The translations under genes were made by a program, and so were the position numbers. Below, one piece after another: positions 25,133 to 39,800 of a stretch of DNA of 64,000 nt (positions within the stretch are counted from its first letter, which is position 1; each line of letters opens with the position of its first letter). The stretch lies in assembly GCA_023846275.1 (NCBI GenBank), contig CM043868.1:14231755-14295754 (forward strand). Reading direction: 5' to 3'. The stretch is from Vanilla planifolia (lineage: Eukaryota; Streptophyta; Magnoliopsida; Asparagales; Orchidaceae). The notes under the pieces are model-generated. The model was given only the letters and a program-made list of their open reading frames with translations. It was not told where the DNA came from and ran no database searches.

Positions 25133-27466
25133 AATCTTAAAACTGTCATGCAAGAAAATTTATCATTTTGTTTTATAGGTTATCTTGTTTTGGAGTTTAA
25201 TATAAGAAAAAAACGAAAATTTTTTATTTTCATCAATAGTGAAGCTCATCATTGACATGGTTATTGGTGACTTAGGGATTTTGGTCAAACGTGTAGATTG
25301 CAAAAAAGATTTTGGTTGATTTTTATTAATTTGGATAATAAATATATCTAAAACTTAATTTATTGTGCTAACTTTTGAAATTATTGATTAATGAGCCAAT
25401 AATAAGCTCAACTTTTTGTGCAAATTAAAATTGATTAAACATTCATAGATGTCTTATATTATTCAAGGGCTGGTTTGCCTAAATATGAAAAGATTTTGCT
25501 AATGAAGAAACTATCTAAGAAATGAAGTAGAATCACTGCTTATGAAGAATAGGAAAGTTATAGATTTAACTCATAAATTTTATATGATTTTGATTATAAA
25601 GAATGTATGAAATGAAGTTATATGAGTGAAGCATTTTGGGATGAGTTAAGATTATAGAGAATACATTAGGGACGATGAGTTATGGTCCCCTTCAACATTG
25701 CAATGACATTGCTTGAACGAAATTTGTAGGCAATTCAAAAGATAGAGTTACATGCATCATTCTTTGTGAAGTGGTGTCACATTAGTGACTTAAAATTTAT
25801 GGGAAATGCTAAAGCTATTAAGAATAGTATAAATTTTATAAACTAATCAAAATATTCATCTTTTAATAACTTTACTAAGTTTTAAATAAAGAAAATATGG
25901 AGAAAATTTGAGAATAATTGAATGGTGGGCATTCTAAAATAAGGTGAAGAAAACTTGACACAATTTAATACCTTTGTATTCGCTTGGATCTTCTTGTTAA
26001 CTCTTCTTGTGTCTCATTCCTTTCTAAACTCATGGATCTATATGTATCTCATCTTATGCACCAAAATCCAAACTAGCACAAGAAATGATGAAACATTATT
26101 GAAATTAAAAATATTTTGAAAATGAAATATCATATGAAATAGTCAATAATGAACTTTGATGATTAAAAATAGCTTTAGAATATTGTACAAATCTTTGAGG
26201 AGGTCTCAAACTATCTTTGATTGATAATCATACAATTTATCTAGCCTTAAGGCCAAGAAACAAAAAGTTATAAGAGACAAGTATCGTTAGCTTTTGATTC
26301 ATAAAATATAAATAATATAATAAAAGTACATTAAATGTATATCACAAATGGTTGGAAAATATTGAAAAATAATATGGCTCTACATTAGTTTGGTATCACC
26401 TATTAAAGCTCAGTTAAAAATGACATTGTATTGATTGTTATACGTAAGTTCATTATAATGAGATTTTTATAATGTTATGTTCAAATTTGAGATTCGAGTG
26501 TCACCGTCTTGTCATGTTTTTTGAGGTGTCAATTAAATTGTTTTTTTTTTAGTTTTGAAATTGAAATATATGTATTCAATATGTAAAATATAGATTTATA
26601 AAAAAAAATAATTAAAATTAATTTATTAAGTTATTATACAAAATATAAAACATATCATATATATATCATCGATAGTTTAAAATAATAAAAATATTTTTAT
26701 TTTTGGATTTATTTATTTTAATAATTAACATGGTATCACCCAATTTGATGTAATTGTTATTTGTTGTAATTTAATAAAGAGCTTTTACAAGAAGTTTTCA
26801 ATAAGAATTTTGAGAAAAGATAATATATGCAAATAGAAATAAAATAATATTATATTGATGTTATGCAAAAAAAATATGTTTTTTGAACAGAGCTTTGTAA
26901 AATAGGTATTTTATATTATGTTTTAGTTTTATTTTGCATGTTATATCCAAATTTAATTTTCACAAAATTATTTTTTTGATTTTTTTTTTTAATTTACAAT
27001 GTATAGCCTAATATGAGAAGAATAAGGATAGTTTTAAAGGACCAATGTTTATTTTATAATATTATTTATTTATACATTTTTATTAATACAATATTTTGAT
27101 TTCATTTAAAAACTTTTAAAATTTATTTTTTATAATTCAATTTAATATTTCACAACAGTCCGTAAACTACGGCCTTCAAAATTCCAAAACTTCAGATTTT
27201 GCTATTTAATATAATAATGTTTTCCGTTCAACAGCCACTTATTCAAATAAACATTAATATATTTTATCTTACCCGGTTTTTTATATTAGGAGATAACATC
27301 TCCAAAATATAATAACGCATCTCTAGATTTTTTTTTTTTTGTAATTTCCAACGTGGCCTTTTGAAATCTTTCTTTTCAATTAATTGCTTATTATTAGAAA
27401 AGTTTCTGTTAAATGGATTAACTAAAATTAGATTAAAAATATCTTTAAATAGTGCAAGTTCAATAA

Positions 27467-27536
27467 ATATTCGTGTTAAAGAGATATTGATTTATTTGTG
27501 GCAAAATAATGGATTTTCCATATTTAACACGAATAT
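27467..27536. repeat. 14-bp perfect inverted repeat
   Basis: ATATTCGTGTTAAA at 27467-27480 is the exact reverse complement of TTTAACACGAATAT at 27523-27536, with a 42-bp spacer. It lies about 330 bp upstream of the spinster start codon. It could be a small MITE remnant or a chance hairpin. Confidence 0.65.
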
Positions 27537-27781
27537 CTTTTTTTTTGAAGGAATATATTTACCATAAATATAGCTTTTCCAATTGTACTTTTGACAACGA
27601 TGGTTAACAGCGCTCATTACCTCTTAAGGATTCTTATTTAGCGATCATAATCTGTTCGTAATCTCTCCCAGGCCAGCAAGAAGAAAATACTGACGGCGAT
27701 TAATTGGTCGATAGATTTCTCTTTCGCTCCTTCGTCTCCCTCGCCTTCATCTGAAGGCAAAGGTGAAGAACCGGCGAGGAA

Positions 27782-27842
27782 ACGTAGATAAAAGGACATT
27801 GCCGTGGTAAATTTCTACGTGTGACGTGGAAGATTCGCACGT
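27782..27842 (+). promoter_or_regulatory. Cluster of four ACGT cores before the spinster gene
   Basis: ACGT cores at 27782, 27817, 27824 and 27839 lie within 61 bp, immediately upstream of the ATG at 27869. The central pair reads TACGTGTGACGTGG, close to ABRE/G-box and TGACG elements bound by bZIP factors. They may lie in the promoter or in the 5' UTR because the transcription start is not visible. Binding is inference. Confidence 0.4.
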
Positions 27843-27868
27843 ATAAGTTCCTTCAAAGCTTTTTTTAA

Positions 27869-30800
27869 ATGGCGGAAATAGACGGGGCCGTTGTTGAGGT
27901 AAACCGAGCCGCTGTTGAGGTAAACCGAGCCGCTCTTCCTCCAATAACAGAAATGGCGACCTCGGCCCCCCTATGCGGGGAAACGGAGACGAGCCTTGGC
28001 GACGAGGAGAAGCCCTCCTGGTTCTCACCTAAATGGTACGCTCCTCCTGCTCCCCTTAATTTGCACGTGGTTGCTGAATTGTAGGTGTCGCTTTGAATTC
28101 TTCTTTCCATGGAAGGATTGTTGGCACGTTACCTTTGGTTGGAAGTATTATGCCACGGGTTACTGGGAGACCTGGACAACTTTATTCTTTGATATCTTTA
28201 GTGGATGGATAGAGGTCTTGATTTCGAAGCTTTATGCAACGGTGGACTTCGTCGCATAGGGCTCTACCTAGGAATTGTTTGTAGATATTTTCCAGAATGC
28301 TGAGGTGTTTCGATTTCAATAGTCTTGCACCGATAAGAGCAGTGGAAACTGTGGAAAGAGAATTTGATTATTCTGTATTTTCTTAATAGCAGATTTTAAT
28401 ATCCTAACGAATATTTGCATATCCTGATTATTCTCTTGCGGGCGCAGGTTCCATCTGTCAAAATGTTTTTATTTTTTAATATAACTTTGTTGTCAAATAC
28501 ACAAATTAGTATTAATCAGCTGCTGCTGTGGATGCAGTGTTTAAATTTGAAAAATCAATTATCAGCTTTGAATGTTGTCTGAGCATCAATGTGAAAATTA
28601 ATAACATGACTGTTGTCATTGATGATCCCTGCCCCGTGAATTTACTTTTCCTCTTGATTGTTTTTTTTTCTTGCAAAAGTCCATCTCTCTAATTTCATTT
28701 ATATTTAAAAGTTTGTCATTCTACTTTCACCTTGAAAATGATATGAGTTCCATTCTAACCGCAAAATCAAATTGTCAAATGACATGGTAGAAACTACAAA
28801 ACAATTAAGTCCCAAGGCAAAATACGGTCTTGGATCATCATAATTATTTTGGATCACATAGTAATGGCAATAGAGATAGTTTCTTAGATGCCTTTGCCAT
28901 ATGCTAGTCCCATTGGGAGAGGTGTTGTCCATTTTTAATGGCTATTGATCCCATAATTTACATTGATGGATCTAGGTAATGGCCAATTCTACTTATTGCC
29001 TGGTTCATTTTTGTAGTATACCATGAATTCTTTTATTACATTTGCATTGCCATCAATTGCATCTACTTCATCATTGTGTACTAATTTGTCATCCATCTTA
29101 TGAGAAGATTTAAGAGTTTTCTTTGTTTTTTTTGCTAATAAAAATTAAATGATTAGTTTTTCATTGCATAAATCCAATTGTTTGTCATATCAAGTGATAT
29201 GCCACGTTTTTGTAATTTTCCAAAACCATTGTTGGATCCAAGATGAAGCATTTCACTTTTAAGTTATTTTTTTTTAATTTCTACCAAACTCTAATTTTCC
29301 TTTCAATGACATTGCCAAGAAAGGATTATCTTTGATTAATAACTTCCTTTGGCTCTTGAAAATTTAAGGATGTCATGTAGTTCCACTTAGAGTTCAATTG
29401 CATTGTATCAAAGAGAGTTTCAGTTGAGAAGAGGGCTTGGGAGCAACCAAGGAGTTAGGAGGAGGGATGGGTTGGCATGTAAACTTTGGATTGGTGTAGG
29501 GGCTTGGGAGAAAAATGTTGGTTTTTTTGGTAATGTTTAAGTTGTAGAATGGATTATTGTGTGGTGTGAAAGCTGTTTTCTCAAAGGCTTCTACCGAAAA
29601 GTTTGAATTTCATAGACAATGTTTTGTGTTTTTGATGTCTTAAACCAAGTTTTGACTAAAGTTAGGTGGTTGATACCAACTAATTGTTCTTTTTAAGCCC
29701 AATTGTCTAGGAAACTGCATTTTTTTACAAACAATGTGATACAACTGTTGCCCAACATACCTAGGAGATTAACATTTAGTTCTAAACTGAGTATCTTTGT
29801 CTGGTAAGATATTGTTGTGCCATCTTTTTTTGATTTTCCTTTTTGTCTATTACTTGATCTACCAATAGTCTTTAAAGAGTGCTAATACTTGTATCTTCAT
29901 AGTAGCAAACAATTAATTACATGATTAAAACTGCTCAAATATTTGCAGGTTTCTTGCTATATTTTGCATTATTAACATGTTAAATTATGTTGATCGGGGA
30001 GTGATTGCAAGCAATGGTGTGAATGGAAGCCTTCAGTCATGCACAGAGAGTGGTGTTTGCACTTCAGCCAGCGGAATTCAGTGAGATTTTGTTATTTATC
30101 ATACTTTTATTAATTTTGACAATTGAATATTGTTATGATCTAGAAATAGTTGACTCAATATGACTTGTGCTATTTGTGTTTTGATAAAAATTCGAAAGAT
30201 AATATTTACCTGACAAGTTCTTTTTTTTTCTTTTACGATATTTTTTGGATAAGATAATGCATGGACATGATATGGTATAAAGATATGTATAGATATATCG
30301 TTACATCAAATCTCTACAATGTAGGATACACACATGTTAAGGATGTATATGTATACATGTGTTTGTACTCATGTGCACAACAAAACTTGATGTTGTAATA
30401 TAATAATAAAAACATAAATTTTATAAGATCTCTTAAGAACATAATTAGAATAAATGATAAATTACAAAATATCATATATTATGTAATTAATGTATAATAC
30501 TGAATTGATTGTTATAATCCTTTAATGTATAATCATTACTAGCTTTTGGCATATTTTAACATTAACTTTCTAGTGAACATCATTGGTGTATTAACCTTTT
30601 TCTTAAATTAACTTAAGTTTAATTCTTTAGATAAGGCATGCCTCAAGATTATATCCATATGATGCATGTATTGATATTTATGCGGATGTGGGGATGTGTA
30701 TGGATACCTTAGAGAATTATTCATGCTTCATTAGTTTCAAGCGATGGTTATGCATGAATCAAAGATTGGGGTATATTTTTTCATGGACACACACATGTGT

Positions 30801-33800
30801 GTATACTCAACTTTGTTGAAGGTTGATAGGATGCATTTTTAAAAACATTTTATAGACAACGAAAGCTGTACATTTGCTCATTTCTTATAGTTGCATGGTT
30901 TTCTTGTAGTGAACATCTTCCATAATAAAATTGTGTACGTATGTAGGAACTGGGAAATTCTTTAACCTTCTTTTGTTGGAGATCTTAATTTTTATTTGCC
31001 AAGTATGTAGATATCAAAAGCCAATCAAAGCTTTCAAGTTCAATATTAAATGGCTAAGTGAATTTACATGTGTTATTATTATGATTTTCATATGTAGAAT
31101 ATTCTTGTTATCAATTGGATGCTAAAAACATCTGCTACTTTTTCAAGATTTGATTCTTTTCCACCTTAGTTTGTGAAATTGATTTTTTTTTCTTCAAAAA
31201 TGTTGCTGTGTTGATAATACAAAATTGTATTTTTCATAGTTATTAAGGTGTTATCAACACTTATTTTGAGATAAGGCAAAGGCTGGCTTGTTCATCTCTT
31301 TTGGTGTGTGTTCATACCTAAATAAAATAATATAAAGAAAGCTTAAGTTAATCATGAAAACTTGTATTAAATTTGTTTTTTTCATTTTTTATCTTGACTC
31401 CATTTGTTCTAGTGAGGGTTAAACTCATTGTTATTTCTTGTACTTAATAGTCATTTTTTGTTAAAATACATTAAACAATAGTTAATAATCATATTTTGTT
31501 AAAATACATTAAACAATAGTGATATCACAGATTAAACTATATTTAATTGTCGTTGAGAAGAGAGACAATGCCTTCTTTGAAAGTGTTGAATAGCTTTTAG
31601 ATGCCAAGGGAATTTTGGTATTCACGATGGTTAACCATCCAATCAATTAGTGTAATATTGAGAGATTGCATAGTTCGATTATGAAGGGGTCAAATGGTTT
31701 GGTCTACAATAATCTAAAGCAAGTACAAAGTGCTTTTCAACTTTTGTATAAGATTAAAAGTAGAAAATAGAAAGTCCTATGCATTTAGACTTTAATTTGA
31801 CAACACAAGAACATTAAATGATGTTGGAAATGGCTATGGATCCTAAGTTTCGCACCAAGATTTATACTATATGAATAGGACTAGTTAAGTAAGTTTGTAT
31901 CATAATTGTATGTTTTGTTTGGAATGTGGCTTCAATGTAGGTTTTTTTAATGTTTTAAAGTATATTTTTCATCTCTTCTTCCTTTTATTGTTTTTAATTG
32001 AACAAAGTTCTTATGTCGAAAGATGTGCCTTGGTTCTCTTTAAATGCATTTTATTTGCACAGCCTAGGTGCCTTTTGTCAAAAGATGCCTTAGCCTGATG
32101 CATTTCTTGTTTGATTCTAGATTGCGTTACATCAAATTCATCCACTTGCCAAAAAAAATTTATGAATTGTGTTCTTGGTGAGCTTAGAACCAGGTTCTTG
32201 AGTCTTTTTCTCATGACTTTTTCAGCATCCTTTCGGGTTTTCCCATAAGAGATTTATGATATTGGATAGAGAAAGGTAGGTTCATGGTGTTAGACAAAGG
32301 AAGATAGTGTAATGGTTCATCGGCATTTTTTGTGTTTAAAATGTTGCTAATATAAAGTTATTTTAAGAAAATCTGCTTTTAACGATGTTACATGTGCGAA
32401 ATAATTACTTTTTACAGTTTGTGTGGCTCAACTTCAGATGTTGAAATGTAAGAATAGCCAAGTAGCAATTTTTAAAAATAGACATAAATAGACCACGAAA
32501 TGAAAATTAATTGCTATTAAACTGAATCAACAATGCATAGAATGATGTTTATACTCTGTTCTGCTTCTTTTGGTTAAAAAGATGTGTGCATTATGAGAGC
32601 AGTAAGAATCAGAGAACACCTGGTAGAAACAACATGGTTAGTAAATATTGAATAAAAAGAGAAAAGTTATATAGATACATGTTTCAGGGGTTCAATGAAT
32701 TGTCTGAATTGTTAAATCCATCCAATTATGACTTCATTGATGGTTCCCTTTGTGGATCAGTTAGTGTTTCTTCATTGAAAAGTTCAACATTTTACCTATC
32801 CAAAGCATCAGTAATCATGTCTTTTTTTTTCCTAGAGAGGGTTTTAGCTGAAATAGTACATAGATGCAGATGGATTGCTAATTCCAAAATTCTCTTCATA
32901 TTTTTCGGTTGGTTTTCTGTTGCTGCTCTTGCTTTCACATCAATTATGTACTTCCTCTTCTTGAAGTGCAGTCAGATGTCTACACGCAATTGTAGCTTGG
33001 TTATGCATTTATGGAATGTGTTGTGTTTTATGTCCTGCATTGGCCTGTTTCAATGTTTTTACAATGAATTTTCATCAAGTGTTACATGTTTTGAGTGATT
33101 GCTGATTGAGACACTATTCGTATGGCATTTTTCACTAGTAATATGCTTTTTTTGTTTTTTGTGTTCATAACAAGCTCTTTGCAGAGGTGACTTTGACCTG
33201 AGCAATTTTGAAGATGGTGTGCTCTCATCTGCATTCATGGTTGGTCTTCTAGTGGCATCCCCTATATTTGCATCCTTAGCAAAAAGGTTAGTGCTGCATC
33301 AAATTATTATATGTTCCTTGGATTACCTTCCCTATTTCAAGGAACTGTAAAAAAACTGGTTTTGCTATTGCCAACTTTTTAAACAACACAATGGTAACTG
33401 TATTATATTCTTTTATGGATATTAGCATTTTTCACAGTTGTTCTTGCTTAACTTAAAAGGGCTATTAAAGGAGCAAAGGTTGACTTTGAGCTATATTTTT
33501 TGTTTTTCTTAATTTCAGCTTTTGAGTTTGTTCTACTTTGGTCAATGCCCCATTTTTATCTGCTTATCTTGTGTTTAAAAATTTATATATGTTATCTCCA
33601 CCCTATTTTCTCATATATGTGCATATCTAAGTTTTTGTTTCCATTATCTACATATATGTCACTGCTTTTCCTATTGCACGACATTTGATAACCAAGAATT
33701 AAAAGTCTTTCGCAAAATGTTCTCAATTTATATTTTTGGTGGCCTAAAAAATTTTGTAGAACTAGCAAATTGATTGCTTAATATTGTCTTTTCAATTGGT

Positions 33801-36800
33801 TCTCTTTTGTTAGTGTCAATTCCTCATTTTTTATTTGCTTTTTTTCTATTTAGAAAATTGGAGCATGTTTTTTACATCTTTTTTTTGTCTATATATATAA
33901 GTTTTTGTTCATTAGCTAGGCATGCATATCTCACCTATCTTTTGTTTCATGGCACTTGATTATTAGGAATTAAAATATTTTTATAGAATATTCTCAATTT
34001 ATATTAATTTGGTTTCTAGAATATTTTGTAAAACAATCAAATTGCTTTGGAAAAATTATTTGAATTTCTTTGGGTATAAGTGAACATATGATGCACCAAG
34101 ACATGCATTCATTTATCAAAAGCATTTATGATGTTATCACTTATATTATTATTGTGAAATCCAACATCTAGCTTTAGCCTAGGGAAAAGAACGTGTTTAT
34201 AAATGTTCAATTATAATAAAAAAAAATATTTCAAAAAAATATTTAAAATAAATTTTAATAAGGTTTAACAAATCTATAAAAGTGATTTTGTATAAATTTT
34301 AATTTTAATTTAAAACATGTTAATTTTTTTTAATAATAAATTTTATAAAAATTGTGAAAAGAAAAATTAAGAAGAATTGAAATTATACATCAAAGTTTTT
34401 AAAGTGATTTGGCTTCAAAACAAGCATGCATCTACTCCCGAGAAAAATCAAGAAAAAATAAAGCATTTAATATAAGTATTTCATCAAAAGACGAGTAAGT
34501 TAAATCTCACAACAACAAAACAAACAAGATAGGCTACTACGACCTTACAACGAAATAAATTGGTAATAGAAGAAAAATATTTGATGATATAAAATCGAAA
34601 TTATCACAAACAAAATTTTATGCTTGATGAAATGATTAATGAGGCTTAAGTATTTTAATTAAATCATTTAGGAATAAAAAAATTGATTACTTAGCTGATT
34701 TGAGAAGAAAACAATATTTCAAGAGTTTAACGACTAAATAACAGTAGTTTTTGGAAGCGATGATGAGAATGGGCTATGCTTGAATGTTGTGATTTGAAAC
34801 TTTTCTTTTGATTACATAAAGATTCATCAATTGCTTTTTGTAAAAATTTTTTTTCTATTTATAGGCATTTTTCAACAGCTAAAAACACTTACCAAACAGC
34901 AAATTAATGTTTACTGTTTTGTAAGCCTTTGTTATTTTTTATTAAAAAAGTATTAATTAAATAAAATATTCTAATGGGCTCGAAAAAATGGCTAAAAGGG
35001 ATGAAACTTTGTTCAAGAGCCGTTCAATTAGAATGTTTGGGATCGTTTGATCGTGAAAACTGTGTGATCGAACGGATGAAATTGAAAGGGGTATTTAGAA
35101 ATAAGATTTGATCAAGGCCGTTAAATCTGAATCCTTATTGGATTGCTAGATTTAGATGTGATGTGCGAAATAAACAAGGTCCGTGTGATTGTAAAATGGC
35201 GTGATCAAATGGAGGATATAATCAGGTATTATAAAGATGGATGAGATCAGGATCATTTGATTACGAAATTGTGCGATCGGACTGCTCTAGTTACTTCTGC
35301 AAATTAGAAACAGGTCACACGATAAATGCTTTACATTTTAGGTCCACATGGTGAAGCAGAACTTAGAAATGTTGTTTTATAACTATTTGTGATCGCTTAA
35401 GGCAACCTGTTCTGGGTTGGTTGCCCCCTGGTCTACTTGGGAAGTCATGACTCGTGTATGTGGTAGTTATGTGCTATATAGGATATACAGATGTGGGAGT
35501 GATAACCCGATCCGAAACATTGTAGTTCATTTGAGATTTAATTATGTGACCCGTTTAGTATACCGAACAAGTTCAAGCTTAATTGCCCTGAACCGAAATG
35601 GTTACTGTAGTGAACTCATTTACTGTATTGAACTGATTCAATAGTAATTGCTCTCTACTGAACCAGTTAAGTTTTTTATTATTGAAATTTTTACTAATTA
35701 ATTAATATTTTAATAACATTTTTTTTAATTGGTTAATTAAGATTTTCAAAAATATGATTAAGATAAGATAGATAAAAAATATTAAAAACCTAAATATTTT
35801 TTTTCAGATGATTAATTTTAATTTAATTTATATGTATTGTATTAAATATTTCAATCAACTTTAATATTTTAATTAAAATAAAATTGAAATATCTAAAATT
35901 GAATTCAAATATATCTTTTGGTGGTTTGTGACATCAACCAAAATGATATTTATGAGATTTTATATTTTCTTATCTTTTTATTTAAGTTTTTCCACGAATA
36001 TGAGCATCGTCTATCTAAAATCTGAAAATTTATTTAAATAAATTTATTAGAAATACTTAGGGTTTGTCATCATCGAACAAAGCACTATGACTAGAGATCA
36101 ATAATACAACAAAATTAATCATGGATTTTGGTGTCCCTAAGACTTGATTTTCAAAACAATTTTGTTCAGTATCTTTTAAAATTAAAGTTTGAGTGTAGTT
36201 GCAAACACAATATAGTTATGCTCGTATATATTATTAACGCTTAATCAAATTTTATTTTATCAGCCTCAACCCATTCAGGCTTATTGGAGTTGGCCTCTCT
36301 GTTTGGACACTTGCTACTCTTGGTTGTGGGTGTGCTTTTAATTTTTGGTCAATTACAATATTCCGAATGTAAGCCTTTTTCTTGATAATAGTTTGTTGTT
36401 GAGCTTAAATTCATTTGAGTACTCTATTGTTGATTCCCTTTCATGCTATTTAGGCTGGTGGGTGTAGGCGAAGCTTCTTTCATAAGTCTTGCAGCTCCAT
36501 TTATTGATGACAATGCCCCTATATCACAGGTTTACTTTGCTGCACGTTTTTAAATATGATACTTCTGAAAAGAGAGTTTTGCTTTCCTGTCTTTTGAATT
36601 TGTTACAAAAATTCCAACTATTCACTTTTATTCCTGGAAAGAATCAATTTACCAGAATCAGTACTTTTTCCGGGTGCTAGAGATGCACAGTGAACTCAAA
36701 AGATAAGTTTTATGATACTTTTATCATGATGGAAGCCTTCTTTCACTTTTAGTACTTTGCTGTAACTTGGTCACCTAGTACACTGGTTGGATTATACGTG

Positions 36801-39800
36801 TTTGATTTCCTCACATTATATCTTTTTTGAATTTGGGGGTAATTGTGCCTCTGAAAAATCTAAATTTCTACTTATCCATGCTTCAACTACCTTATGTGTA
36901 GTCTTGGGAGCAGTTCACATCTGAATGTTTCTAATTTGTAAACTGGACAGGCTACTTAGCATGTTAAGTGTTACATTGGTTGAACAAACTTTTGTTATTT
37001 TTGATAAAATGGAGTAGGCATGTTGATGAGCTGTTTTCCTTGTGCTGAAATGGATGATGGACCAGTTTCACTTATGTTCAGATTAATTTAATCAGTTGGA
37101 CTGATGGCATTCTCTAGTCACCTTTAACAATAACAAGAATGAATCCTTCTCAATGGGGGTTGGTACATGAATCCTTAGTTACTTCACAATTTATCAAATA
37201 ATAAACTATTAAGTTTTTGGCATACAGGTTCTCACTAACAATGATTTATTTTATTCAATCTTTCTTCCTTTATTTATGAGGTCAAATTCTCACAATTATT
37301 CTCTTCTCATTTGGGCATCCATTTTATGGGTTTCTTATTCAAATTATTTTATTCAACTCTCTTTTGTTAATCCTTTACACACTCTATCTGTGAAGTTGAT
37401 TTTTTATTTATGTTTGGGTGGAGTGGGGTGAGGGGTGAGGGGTGAAGGGTGGGTACTTGCATTGAATGGAGAAGGATCTCATAAGATATTGTGGACTTAG
37501 TAAAGCCAAAGATGTGAATTGTTGTCATTAAAAGAGTTTGGATAATATTAGTTTCACACATAGTTCTAATACTGATTTCACTTACAATTATCTTAAATAC
37601 ACCAACAAGGCTGCGTGATAAATGTTTTGTGGACTAGTCATTTTAAAGCCTTATTATTATTGCAATTATGTTATTCCTTTCTGAATTCATCAAAATACAA
37701 GGTATGACATTTGGATAAAATTCTCTTATGTTATTATTGTTTTGCAACTGTCATTTCTCTTTTAATTCATCAAAATAAAAGGTATGATGATCAGGTAAGA
37801 TTCTCTTATAGTCAAGCAAAATTTTACAAGTCTTTTAATTTTGTTACCAATTACACACAAACAAATAAGTACAAATTTGGAACTTCTGAATTCTAAATAT
37901 ATGTAGGAAGACTCATTGACTTAAAATTGTAAAATATCAAAGACTCATTGACTTAATTTTTTTACCAATATTGCTCAAACAAATAAGTACAAATTTGGAC
38001 ATGCATGTGGCATCTATTTCATGATGTGTTAAATTACCTTGGCATGTAAGGAGTTTTGCAAGGCAATTTTGAAGTAATGACTTAATTGCATGATGCTAAT
38101 GAAAGATAGCTCTTGATGGTAGTCCTGTTTCTAAATTCTTTTACAATGATGATATAATCAAGCAATTCTTTACAATGATCTTATTAAATTTGATTTAAAA
38201 TTATGAAAAGTTGATTTGAACCTATTCACATAAGGTGCTTAACAAACTTATGATCTGGTATATGTAAAATTCAATAAAGGATACAAGATCATACAAGAAA
38301 TAATATAGAATAGTGCTTGCTATAATTGAGAGCAAATGGTGGTGGAAAGAAGGCAAAGAAGCTATATTATTTGCACAAAGAGGCAATCAGCTTTATTTTA
38401 TGCATGAAAAGTCTTCCCGATGTTAAATTTCTTTGCGTATGATTAAATTCAATAAATTTAATAATCCATGAATCACATCCAAGATGTGATTCTCTTTGAT
38501 TAGATCATTTCTCAACAAAGTTTATGTTAAGTGCAACATATGGTGCGTTTAAAGGCTAGGACCTTATCTTGTCTCAAAGAAGTTCCTGTAGTGGAGTTGT
38601 ACATTCATGCCAATAAGCTTTTGTAACCATACATTCTAGGTTACAGCCATAGCCTATTGTTTTTCTATTGTGCACAATCTAAGGGATGTTGCTCATTGAG
38701 GTTGTAATGTATGGATGACTATCTCTTATGCCTTCATAACTTAGCAAATATTTATAGAACTTGTTCTGCTCACCATATCTTTGTCTATCGTGCACATTTT
38801 AGTGCTTTCATTCTTTATGCAAACTGTCCCAGTGCAACTAATCTTACAAGCAAAGCTCGAATTATGTTAGGTTACTGGTCCATTTTCTTGGGATTACCCT
38901 GTTTGATTGACCTTATCTGGCCACACTAAAATTGGTTGGAGCTGAATTAGCCCCACTCATTCATGCAGGATTGGTTAAAATAATCCGTTGTGCCATGACT
39001 TAACTTGTTGATATGAGATTGGTTTCCACTCAACTGGTTGAATAGATTGGTTTGAACATGCTGGTCGGTAGATTGATTTTAATGTCAATCCTTATGTTTT
39101 ATTTTGTGCAATGGTCCCATATGATGTATCTTTTGATCAATAACTACACTTGCTTGGCTGTGGCCATTCATTACACCCTTGATGAAGTGCATGTATTTGT
39201 AAATGTACAAAATTGGACATATATGAGCTTATGAACTCTGTTGTACAAAGCTACAACCGTCAGACTTAAAAGACTTTTTTTTGCTTTGCTTTTTATAGTT
39301 TCGTGGAGAACGTTAAAGGCCTAAGATTTTTGAGTTTTCTCCTCTATGACTTTATATTCATGAAATAAAACTTTGTTGATTCTTTTCCATATTATGAGAA
39401 CATTGATGATTTTACTTCACTTTACTCCAAATGGAGCCTTAGCTTTGCTTTAGAACTAGTGTGTGCTTTAATCTGAGTTGATATGTTCTATATGTTTGTT
39501 CTCCATCTAATCTTGATGAACAAACTTTGTTCCAGAAAACAGCTTGGCTTGCAGCTTTTTACATGTGCATTCCATCTGGTATTGCGCTTGGTTATGTATA
39601 TGGAGGAGTGGTAAGTTTTTCCTTACTAAAACATCATTATATTATCTTGTTTGTTAATATTTACTGAGAACATGATCCCCATTAAACATCCTAGCAAATG
39701 TTTTGTCTACATTAAAGATGCTAATTGTTTTTTTTTTTCAAGGTCATATGTTTGAATTTATTGTAATAATATATTTTGAGTGCTTGTGTTTCATATGTTG

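Larger units (their letters stand above)
21386..27868. other. Intergenic region, ClpP 3' UTR to spinster promoter
   Basis: The first few hundred bases are the likely ClpP 3' UTR. From about 22000 to 23900 the sequence is less AT-rich and holds several short overlapping frames on both strands, perhaps decayed transposon or gene sequence that I could not assign. From 24500 to 27600 it is very AT-rich with no recognisable gene. The last 200 bp or so before 27869 are GC-richer and form the spinster promoter and 5' UTR. Confidence 0.55.

Noticed and set aside
35417-35644. 75-codon frame within intron 3
   Set aside because: Lies in the iterated LTR-like island, with no domain and no ATG-supported start.
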